6,725 bases of DNA. It comes from Planctomycetota bacterium (GTDB lineage: Bacteria; Planctomycetota; B129-G9). The stretch is taken from NCBI GenBank assembly GCA_003644325.1, contig QNCA01000076.1:1-6725 (forward strand). Reading direction: 5' to 3'. The notes under the pieces are model-generated. The model was not told where the DNA came from. It searched no databases and saw nothing but the letters and a program-made list of their open reading frames with translations. Positions 1-5,335 of this stretch are shown one piece after another (the stretch's first letter is position 1; each line of letters starts with the position of its first letter). A program made the translations under genes and the position numbers.

Positions 1-576
1 AACGAACTGAACACGCCCGCGTTCGTGCGGAACCCGCCCGACAGGTGCTATTACTGCAAGCGGAATCTCCTGACGCTGGTGCGCGAAGCGGCCGACGAGC
101 ACGGGCTGGCACACGTACTGGAGGGGACGAACGCCGACGATGCGGCGGACCACCGCCCCGGTCTTCGGGCGGCGCGGGAGATGAAAGCGCGGCAGCCGTT
201 GCGAGAGGCGGGCCTGACGAAGGCGGACATACGCGACCTGTCCAGGAAACTGGGTCTCCCCGGCTGGGACAAGCCCGCACAACCATGCCTGGCGTCGCGC
301 GTTCCGTACGGAGACGCCGTAACCGGCGAGGCGCTCGAAATGATAGAGGCCGGAGAGGCCTACCTGCACGCCCTGGGGCTCAGGCAGTGCCGGGTGCGCC
401 ACCACGATACCGTCGCGCGGATTGAATTGCCGCCCGAAGATATCGCGCGCTTTCACGACGAAAAAGTGCGCGCGGCGCTCGTGGCAAAGTTCAAGGAGAT
501 TGGTTACAATTACGTGACGCTGGACATGGAAGGCTATCGAAGCGGCAGCATGAACGAATCGCTGGGAAGTCCATGA
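1..576 (+). CDS. larE: LarE-family ATP-dependent sacrificial sulfur transferase, 5'-truncated by window edge
   Basis: LarE activates the pyridinium dicarboxylate precursor with ATP and donates sulfur during synthesis of the nickel-pincer nucleotide (NPN) cofactor of lactate racemase and other LarA-family enzymes; it is cytoplasmic. The frame is open from base 1 and gives 191 residues; roughly 80 N-terminal residues carrying the PP-loop ATP site are missing from the window. Visible LarE signatures, numbered from base 1, are the DRCYYCK motif (Cys16, Cys19), an EGTNADD segment, a PCLASRVPYG motif (Cys96) and the C-terminal GYRSGSMNE. Cys96 aligns by spacing with the sacrificial cysteine of the Lactobacillus enzyme. 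Having all three cysteines fits the subclass that binds a [4Fe-4S] cluster, as in Thermotoga LarE, and regenerates its sulfur. The stop codon overlaps the next start (ATGA, 573-576). The GTG at base 25 is internal, because conserved sequence continues upstream of it. Family assignment is firm; the cluster is inferred. Confidence 0.9.
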   Translation, partial: NELNTPAFVRNPPDRCYYCKRNLLTLVREAADEHGLAHVLEGTNADDAADHRPGLRAAREMKARQPLREAGLTKADIRDLSRKLGLPGWDKPAQPCLASRVPYGDAVTGEALEMIEAGEAYLHALGLRQCRVRHHDTVARIELPPEDIARFHDEKVRAALVAKFKEIGYNYVTLDMEGYRSGSMNESLGSP

Positions 577-1418
577 GGGAAGTCAACGTACAAGATATCA
601 CCGATGCCGTGCGCGAGATGGCAATCGACGTGAACCTGCATCTCTCGGAGGGCCTGGTCGACGACCTGGCGAAGGCGCTCGAGCGCGAAGAGTCGCCGCT
701 GGGCAGGGAGATCATCGAGCGCATCATCGACAACGCGCGCGCGGCACGGGACAAGCAACTACCCGCCTGCCAGGATACCGGCACGGCCGTGGTCATGGCG
801 GAGATCGGCCAGGACGTTCACCTGGTCGGCGGGGACCTGACGGAGGCCATAAACGAGGGAGTCGAGCGCGGCTACAAGGAAGGCCGACTGCGCATGTCCA
901 TAGTAGGCGACCCCATCAGGCGCGTAAACACGAACACGAACGCCCCGGCTGTGGTCCACACGTTCATCGTTCCCGGCGAGGGCGTAAAAATTTCGTTCAT
1001 GGCGAAGGGCAGCGGCTGCGAGAACATGAGCCGCCTGAAGATGCTGAACCCCGCCGACGGCGAAGAAGGGATACTGAGGTTTATCGAGGAGGCCGTAATC
1101 GAGGCGGACGGCCGGGCGTGCCCGCCGATGACGCTGGGAGTGGGGCTGGGCGGGGACCTGGAGCAGGCGGCCCTGCTGGCGAAGCGGGCGCTGTTTCGCG
1201 CGCCGCTGGGAGCGCCCAATCCCGCCGGGCATGTGGCGGACCTCGAGCGCAAAATCCTCGCGCGCGTGAACGCCACCGGCGTCGGCCCCATGGGAATGGG
1301 AGGCAGGGTGACCGCCCTTGCGGTGCACGTCGAGGTCGCGCCGGTACATATCAGCAGCCTGCCCCTCGCGCTTAACGTCGACTGCCACGCGCACAGGCAC
1401 CGGAGCGTTGAGTTATGA
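573..1418 (+). CDS. Class I (Fe-S) fumarate hydratase, alpha subunit
   Basis: This is the Fe-S-binding chain of a two-subunit class I fumarase, catalysing fumarate + H2O to (S)-malate in the TCA cycle or its reductive branch; the homologous L-tartrate dehydratase alpha chain is the main alternative. It has 281 residues, normal for the separate alpha subunit. Three cysteines expected to hold the [4Fe-4S] cluster stand in family motifs: Cys66 in ACQDTGTAV, Cys149 in GSGCENMS and Cys183 in ACPPMTLGVGLGG. The RVNTNTNAPA segment (118-127) and the GPMGMGG stretch (238-244) are also typical. The ATG overlaps the larE stop in ATGA, and the stop overlaps the beta-chain start in the same way, which points to translational coupling and matched expression of the two chains. 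Only a weak GGGAAG-like ribosome binding site precedes the start. The subunit type is clear; fumarate rather than tartrate as substrate rests on the lack of tartrate-pathway neighbours. Confidence 0.92.
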   Translation: MREVNVQDITDAVREMAIDVNLHLSEGLVDDLAKALEREESPLGREIIERIIDNARAARDKQLPACQDTGTAVVMAEIGQDVHLVGGDLTEAINEGVERGYKEGRLRMSIVGDPIRRVNTNTNAPAVVHTFIVPGEGVKISFMAKGSGCENMSRLKMLNPADGEEGILRFIEEAVIEADGRACPPMTLGVGLGGDLEQAALLAKRALFRAPLGAPNPAGHVADLERKILARVNATGVGPMGMGGRVTALAVHVEVAPVHISSLPLALNVDCHAHRHRSVEL

Positions 1419-1975
1419 CCCCGCGCACCACAAAACTGACCACCCCGTTGAAGGAGAGCGACCTGAAGACGCTGCATACCGGCGACATGATTCTTCTGTC
1501 GGGCGAGGTATATACCGCCCGGGACGCCGGCCACGAACGCATGGTACGACTGATTCATGAAGGGCGGAAACCGCCGTTTGACCCGAAGGGCGCGGTGATA
1601 TACTACGTCGGTCCGACGCCGCCGCATCCCGGCATGCCCGTGGGTTCATGCGGCCCGACGACTTCGTCGCGGATGGACGCATATCTCGACGTCGTTCTTT
1701 CCACGGGCATCAAGGCTACGGTGGGCAAGGGGTGCCGGTCGCCCGAGGCATACGACGCGATGAGAAAACACGGCGCGGTTTACCTTGCAGCGATAGGCGG
1801 CGCCGGAGCGCTGCTGTCGGGGCATGTGACCGGGGCGGAGGTGGTCGCCTGGGAGGACCTGGGCACCGAGGCGCTGCGGCGTCTGACGATCAAAGATTTT
1901 CCCGTCATCGTCGCGTACGACCTTGCGGGCAACGACATCTTCGGCGAGGGCCGCAGGAAGTGGGCCCGCCGATAA
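1415..1975 (+). CDS. Class I (Fe-S) fumarate hydratase, beta subunit
   Basis: This is the second chain of the two-subunit fumarase; it corresponds to the C-terminal domain of single-chain class I enzymes and completes the active site with the alpha chain. It has 186 residues, the usual size for a separate beta subunit. Family motifs in order are LSGEVYTARDAGH (28-40), GPTPPHPG (66-73), GSCGPTTSSRMD (77-88), GKG (104-106), AIGGAGAL (126-133) and a C-terminal part beginning near EDLGTEALRR (147-156) and running through DFPVIVAYD (161-169). Classic chains often have PPPPG where this one has PPHPG, a small variation. The Arg/Thr-rich GPTTSSRMD loop and the GKG lysine belong to the region that contacts substrate in structurally known class I fumarases. 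The start overlaps the alpha stop (ATGA, 1415-1418), with GGAG about 10 bases upstream. L-tartrate dehydratase beta is the alternative and cannot be excluded from sequence alone. Confidence 0.92.
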   Translation: MTPRTTKLTTPLKESDLKTLHTGDMILLSGEVYTARDAGHERMVRLIHEGRKPPFDPKGAVIYYVGPTPPHPGMPVGSCGPTTSSRMDAYLDVVLSTGIKATVGKGCRSPEAYDAMRKHGAVYLAAIGGAGALLSGHVTGAEVVAWEDLGTEALRRLTIKDFPVIVAYDLAGNDIFGEGRRKWARR

Positions 1976-1988
1976 ACGAGGGAGCGGC

Positions 1989-2543
1989 ATGGAAAAAATC
2001 AAAAGTCAGGTAACCGAACTGCTGGTCAACAGCAGGGGCGCCGAAGGCATCTCGTTCAGACCGCTTACCATAGAGGATGCGGAGGATGTTTACGACATGT
2101 TCAGTCAGGACGAGGTGTTCGAGCAGACACACTGGCGGCCGGCATCCATGGAGGAGACGCACAGGCTCGTGCGGACGTGGCTGGCGGAGAAGACCGAAGT
2201 ACACCTGGTGGTGGAACATGAGGGGCAAACGCGCGGGATTTTCCGCATGAACGCCTTTTCTCCCGAGAAGCGGGAGATATGGCTTTCGCTGATAATCATC
2301 AAGCCGGGGTATCAGAACAGGGGTCTGGGCGCTGCGGCAACGAGGCAGGCGGCGGCCGCGCTGGAAGCATCGGGCATGTTTGACCGGATGCTGCTGGGCG
2401 TGGACGCGGAGAGCAAGGCTGCCGTGAAGTGCTTCAAGAAAGCGGGCTTCAGGATAACTGAACGCACAACGAAGAGATATTCCAATGTGAAGCGCCCCGT
2501 CAAGCGCTTCATCATGACACTCCGGTTTGCCACGGAGCGTTAG
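1989..2543 (+). CDS. GNAT family N-acetyltransferase (RimJ/RimL-like)
   Basis: This is a 184-residue acetyl-CoA-dependent N-acetyltransferase of the GNAT fold. The N-terminal part ISFRPLTIEDAEDVYDMF (21-38) is the usual first strand and helix. The acetyl-CoA pyrophosphate-binding loop is QNRGLG (109-114), matching the Q/RxxGxG/A signature, preceded by the strand LSLIIIKPGY. The later DAESKAAVKCFKKAGFR (139-155) is the typical last part of the domain, where residues pack against CoA and the protein often ends in a 'KxGF' turn. I chose the ATG at 1989 because GAGGGAG sits about 6 bases upstream; an in-frame extension to 1923 would overlap the fumarase beta gene and has no homologous content. 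It lies 13 bases after the beta-chain stop, so it is probably co-transcribed with it. The acceptor substrate (protein N-terminus, amino acid or small amine) is not predictable; no functional tie to fumarase is evident. Confidence 0.85.
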   Translation: MEKIKSQVTELLVNSRGAEGISFRPLTIEDAEDVYDMFSQDEVFEQTHWRPASMEETHRLVRTWLAEKTEVHLVVEHEGQTRGIFRMNAFSPEKREIWLSLIIIKPGYQNRGLGAAATRQAAAALEASGMFDRMLLGVDAESKAAVKCFKKAGFRITERTTKRYSNVKRPVKRFIMTLRFATER

Positions 2544-2572
2544 CCCGCATTTCTTACCGGGGATATCGCGTC

Positions 2573-2590
2573 AAGGGGAGTCAGACCCTT
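2573..2590. repeat. Short imperfect palindrome between converging genes
   Basis: AAGGG (2573-2577) is the reverse complement of CCCTT (2586-2590), with an 8-base loop GAGTCAGA. It lies in the 45-base gap between the converging acetyltransferase and DUF72 genes, and its right arm runs into the DUF72 stop codon. The core resembles, with an insertion, the GGGGTCAGACCCC-type palindromes scattered in many environmental bacterial genomes. It has no clear T-run, so a terminator role is doubtful; no other termination signal is visible in the gap. Confidence 0.3.
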
Positions 2591-3323
2591 ATCGTTGGGG
2601 CGACTTGAGGACGTCGGTGAGGGTTTGCGCGTTGCGCACGGCGCGCGCCTCGAAGTCGTTGTTGAAGAAGACCAGGACATCGATGCCCTTGCGGAGCATC
2701 TTGCGGATTTCGGCCGCCAGCGCGGCCAGTTCGACATCGGTATAGCCGTAAGAGTACCACGATTCCCTCCCATGCATTCGGATATATGCGAAGGGCGCAG
2801 TGACTTCGAGGTACGTCTTGAGGCGGGGGGCGTTGATGATGCAGTAGGCGACCTCGAACTGTTCCAGCAGTTCGAACGTCCGGGCGACGTTCCAGGATTC
2901 GTGCCGGAACTCGACGGCGCACCTGACATTGCGGGGCAAGAGTTTGAGAAATGAGCGCAGAAGCGGCGGGTCCTCGTGCAATGAGGGCGGCAGTTGAAAG
3001 AGCACGGCGGCGAGTTTTTCCCGCAACAGCGAGGCGCGCTCAAAGAAGACCTTTACCTCGTCGCGGACCTCCCTCAGTTTTTTATAATGCGTTATCGCCC
3101 GCCAGGCCTTCAGGACGAAGGAGAAATCTTCCGGCGTGGAGTCGCGCCACTTCTCCAGGGCGCTTTCGCGCGGCAGGTGATAGAATGATGAGTTGACCTC
3201 GACAACGGGGAAGCGTTCACAGTAGAAATGCAGCCACTTCGTTTTGGCGAGATTCTCGGGATAAAAGAGGCCCTTCCAGTGGTCGTATGACCAGCCGGAG
3301 GTGCCCGTGAGACATCGCGCCAT
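2589..3323 (-). CDS. DUF72 domain-containing protein (YecE family)
   Basis: This is a 244-residue protein made up of a single DUF72 domain, a TIM-barrel-like family present across bacteria and archaea with no established biochemical role. The family signatures are all present: GTSGWSYDHWKGLFYP (7-22), VEVNSSFYHLP (41-51), KAWRAITH (72-79), FQLPPSLHED (109-118), AVEFRHESW (136-144), YIRMHG (180-185) and FFNNDFEARAVRNAQTL (219-235). Length is usual for the family and the sequence looks intact. The ATG at 3323 places the conserved GTSGWSY motif six residues in, as in most members; the ribosome binding site is poor (GGGTAAG only). A strong hairpin with a T-rich tail lies just upstream, so it is probably transcribed from its own promoter within about 3324-3370, although no convincing -35/-10 pair could be picked. 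It converges with the acetyltransferase gene. Family is certain, function unknown. Confidence 0.9.
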   Translation of the reverse strand: MARCLTGTSGWSYDHWKGLFYPENLAKTKWLHFYCERFPVVEVNSSFYHLPRESALEKWRDSTPEDFSFVLKAWRAITHYKKLREVRDEVKVFFERASLLREKLAAVLFQLPPSLHEDPPLLRSFLKLLPRNVRCAVEFRHESWNVARTFELLEQFEVAYCIINAPRLKTYLEVTAPFAYIRMHGRESWYSYGYTDVELAALAAEIRKMLRKGIDVLVFFNNDFEARAVRNAQTLTDVLKSPQR

Positions 3324-3369
3324 TGGCTTACCCGAAAAAGAGGGAGATGATCACAAGTTTCGGAATGAT

Positions 3370-3430
3370 GAACAAAATAAAGCGCCCCTCAAAATGAAAG
3401 ATTGGGACTGATTCTTTACATCTTGAGGGG
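3370..3430 (-). terminator. Rho-independent terminator downstream of the propeller-protein gene
   Basis: CCCCTCAAAATG (3385-3396) pairs with CATCTTGAGGGG (3419-3430), 11 of 12 positions, and an inner AAAGA/TCTTT stem (3397-3401 with 3413-3417) extends it around an 11-base loop. Read on the minus strand, the stem is followed by CGCTTTATTTTGTT, a T-rich tail. It lies about 80 bases past the stop codon of the 3512-5056 gene and upstream of DUF72, which separates the two transcription units. The remaining 3431-3511 stretch shows no gene. Confidence 0.65.
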
Positions 3431-3511
3431 AGCAGCAGATTGTTATGAGAATTATACACTATTTGAGGCGAAAAGTCAAAACGCACAGAGGTATCGGGAT
3501 AAACGACTCGA

Positions 3512-5056
3512 CTATCTCTGGCGAATCGATGAAATCCGCATTACTTCTTCCTGCAGGGGTATCTCCCGGAGTTTCTTTCCGTCGGGCGAGTATTCGATTA
3601 TGACGGTAACATTTCGGTTGTTTCTCCTTTGCATTACCGGTATCAAGGCGTTGCCGTCCGGCGTGACGCCGACGCCGTAATGGTTGTAGTTGGTGTTTAC
3701 CGACCATTTCTCATTGCCGTTTTTATCGAAGACACGTACCTTCTTTATGTTGTATTCCATCACGGCGATGCAGCCGTTGCCGAGTTCGACGGCGCCGTAT
3801 GCGCCCTGCAAACCGTCCTTGCGCCACACTACCTTATTACTTTTCAGCGACCACTTGGTCACGCGGTTTCCCCCGTTTGCCGTGACCACGCAGTCGTCCC
3901 TTGCAAGTTCGATATGGACTCCATTTGACATACGCCCCTGCAAATACCTCTGCTTTATCGCGCCGTTGGGCGTGACCTCCACCAGACATGCGTGGCTATA
4001 TTCCGATGTGAGATAGTTGCCGTTTTCAAGCAGAACCACGCTTATGGGCTCGCTGAGGTTCTGTGCAATCTTCTTAACATCCTCGCCCTTGTTCGAAAGC
4101 AACCACAGCGACCTGCCTTGATTGTAGGGGGCAACGAGTATGTCGCCGTCGGGCAGTTCAACAGCATCCCAGGGACTCGAGCATTTTCCGTACTTCCACA
4201 GTCTCTTGCCGCTGCTGTCGTACATGGCCACCACTCCGTTGCTGCAATAGGTAACAAGCAGGTTGCCGTAAGAAAACGACGGCGAGTCGGAAAAGGCCAC
4301 CTTGTCCAAGAGGTTTCTTTTCAGCGAAACCAATCCCGCGTAACGCGTCAGAAGCGTCAGAGCGCTCTTGTCCATCTCCGCCAATGTGCCGACCAGCCGG
4401 TCGCGATTTATCACCCGGACCATAGCGTACCAGCCGTTTTTTGCTCCCTTCCCGACCGGTTTTTCGGACCCGGCCAGGGCCACGGCACACACGGCGTTGA
4501 AACCGGCTGAGCGCTCTTCGCCCTTGACCCTGTACCTGACGTGGAGGTCCGAGATGGAAAGGATTTCGCATTCCACCTTCTCATCCGGGTTCTCACGCAA
4601 TACGATGACATCCGACTTGCCGCTGTTATAAGGCAGAAACGTCTCCGAATCCGTGGTGAAGGATATGTCGGTTATCCCGCACTTGAGGATGGTGGCCGCG
4701 CAGTACTCGTTCTTTATCACGACCGAGTCCGCGCGCCAGTCCTCTATGCTGCCGGTTATGCGCGAGCCGTCCGAAAGGTGAAGTATGGTGCGGCGCTTGA
4801 GGTAATCTCCGGGCAGATTACGCTCGGTGTTGAGGGCGATATGCCGGACGGCCGTAACATTCAACTCCGTGACGGACTCACTCTCGCCGGGCCTGAACCT
4901 GAGCCGTCCGTCTTCGGTTACGGAAAGGACGTGCCCTCGAAACGATCCGCCCTCAATGAGCGCAACAACGTCCACCGGCGCGGTCTTCTCGTCGGCCGAA
5001 AGTGAAAACCCGCCCGCAAGGACCAGCAGCGGAAAGAAAATTATGAGCCTGCGCAT
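3512..5056 (-). CDS. Secreted protein: four small beta repeats plus a PQQ/NHL-like beta-propeller
   Basis: This is a 514-residue exported protein of unknown function. Residues 1-21 are a signal peptide (MRR, hydrophobic core LIIFFPLLVLAGGF, likely cleavage after SLSA). Four related segments of about 45 residues follow (roughly 28-75, 89-134, 149-194, 210-256). Each has a strand, a turn often with G-D/R-x-hydrophobic-x-G, a second strand pair and an end of the type I-x-x-I-A/S-F/L, as in LSDGSRITG and INRDRLVGT. They resemble Sm/SH3-like repeats seen in planctomycete exported proteins. Residues 261-514 contain about six blade-like units with LPDGD, LENGN and TPDGN turns and G-K/N-x-x-W ends (SSGKRLWKY, KNGNEKWSV), so a six-bladed PQQ/NHL or arylsulfotransferase-like propeller is likely. 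The ATG at 5056 is chosen because AGGAGG lies 4 bases upstream; a TTG at 5083 would put nine residues before the signal peptide. A carbohydrate, surface or sulfo-transfer role is possible but not shown. Confidence 0.8.
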   Translation of the reverse strand: MRRLIIFFPLLVLAGGFSLSADEKTAPVDVVALIEGGSFRGHVLSVTEDGRLRFRPGESESVTELNVTAVRHIALNTERNLPGDYLKRRTILHLSDGSRITGSIEDWRADSVVIKNEYCAATILKCGITDISFTTDSETFLPYNSGKSDVIVLRENPDEKVECEILSISDLHVRYRVKGEERSAGFNAVCAVALAGSEKPVGKGAKNGWYAMVRVINRDRLVGTLAEMDKSALTLLTRYAGLVSLKRNLLDKVAFSDSPSFSYGNLLVTYCSNGVVAMYDSSGKRLWKYGKCSSPWDAVELPDGDILVAPYNQGRSLWLLSNKGEDVKKIAQNLSEPISVVLLENGNYLTSEYSHACLVEVTPNGAIKQRYLQGRMSNGVHIELARDDCVVTANGGNRVTKWSLKSNKVVWRKDGLQGAYGAVELGNGCIAVMEYNIKKVRVFDKNGNEKWSVNTNYNHYGVGVTPDGNALIPVMQRRNNRNVTVIIEYSPDGKKLREIPLQEEVMRISSIRQR

Positions 5057-5120
5057 AAGGCCTCCTCGCGATTCTGCACGCAAGACATCGTACCAGATTA
5101 TTCAGGCGCAAGTCATGGCA

Positions 5121-5140
5121 CGGTGACTGTCACCGTAAGG
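5121..5140. repeat. Palindromic repeat unit, copy 1
   Basis: CGGTGACTGTCACCG (5121-5135) is a perfect 15-base palindrome around a central T, followed by TAAGG. The same 19 bases from GGTGAC to AAGG recur exactly at 6690-6708. It lies in the upstream region of the propeller-protein gene, about 65 bases before its ATG. It may be a REP-like element or a symmetric protein-binding site. Confidence 0.7.
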
Positions 5141-5186
5141 CCCGGGAAAAATGGAAACTTATAGTCAAACATCCGGCATTGCCCGG

Positions 5187-5206
5187 AAAAAATCAGTCAA
5201 CTTGAG
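5187..5206 (+). repeat. Inverted box, left copy
   Basis: Bases 5188-5206 end in TCAGTCAACTTGAG and match the reverse complement of 6606-6624 at 18 of 19 positions. The two copies bracket the gene at 5336-6562 and point toward each other. This left copy has no convincing -35 hexamer, so by itself it does not make a promoter. Confidence 0.6.
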
Positions 5207-5211
5207 TAGAT

Positions 5212-5231
5212 TAGTGACTGTCACCGCAAGG
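5212..5231. repeat. Palindromic repeat unit, copy 2
   Basis: TAGTGACTGTCACCGCAAGG contains the 11-base palindrome GTGACTGTCAC (5214-5224). Compared with the copies at 5121-5140 and 6689-6708 it has an A in place of the first G of GGTGAC and CAAGG in place of TAAGG, so it is a slightly decayed copy in the same orientation. It runs directly into the CAAGGG tandem array. Confidence 0.6.
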
Positions 5232-5255
5232 GCAAGGGGCAAGGGGCAAGGGCAA
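5227..5255 (+). repeat. Short tandem array of CAAGGG(G)
   Basis: Four consecutive units CAAGGG, CAAGGGG, CAAGGGG, CAAGGG are followed by a partial CAA. One more CAAGGG stands alone near 5301-5307. The first unit coincides with the tail of palindromic copy 2, so the array may have grown by slippage from it. Unit length of 6-7 bases and lack of spacers rule out a CRISPR. Confidence 0.75.
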
Positions 5256-5262
5256 TCCCGAC

Positions 5263-5287
5263 AAAAGACGTCCCCGACCTGTCGGGG
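5263..5287 (-). terminator. Probable rho-independent terminator after the 5336-6562 gene
   Basis: CCCCGAC (5272-5278) and GTCGGGG (5281-5287) form a 7-bp all-match stem with a very short loop. On the minus strand the stem is followed by ACGTCTTTTG, a short T-run five bases away. It sits about 50 bases after the stop of the minus-strand gene. An alternative pairing of CCCGACA (5257-5263) with TGTCGGG (5280-5286) exists. The modest T-run keeps confidence moderate. Confidence 0.42.
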
Positions 5288-5335
5288 CTGCGCTCCGAGG
5301 GCAAGGGATTGTCCGATGAGCAAAGCGAGGCGGGA

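Noticed and set aside
759..1400. A 213-codon minus-strand frame inside the fumarase alpha gene
   Set aside because: The plus-strand frame carries all fumarase motifs; the antisense translation is Arg/His/Ala-rich without a recognisable domain.
1923..1988. N-terminal extension of the acetyltransferase to an upstream ATG
   Set aside because: It would overlap the fumarase beta gene by over 50 bases, and the ATG at 1989 has a much better ribosome binding site and matches the usual GNAT start.
3402..3680. Small plus-strand frame in the gap between DUF72 and the propeller gene
   Set aside because: It starts inside the terminator hairpin, runs antisense into the propeller gene and has no ribosome binding site or recognisable motif.
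5057..5083. TTG start at 5083 for the propeller protein
   Set aside because: AGGAGG sits just upstream of the ATG at 5056, and that start gives a standard signal peptide.
5227..5255. CAAGGG array as a CRISPR
   Set aside because: Units are 6-7 bases and contiguous, with no spacers and no cas genes.
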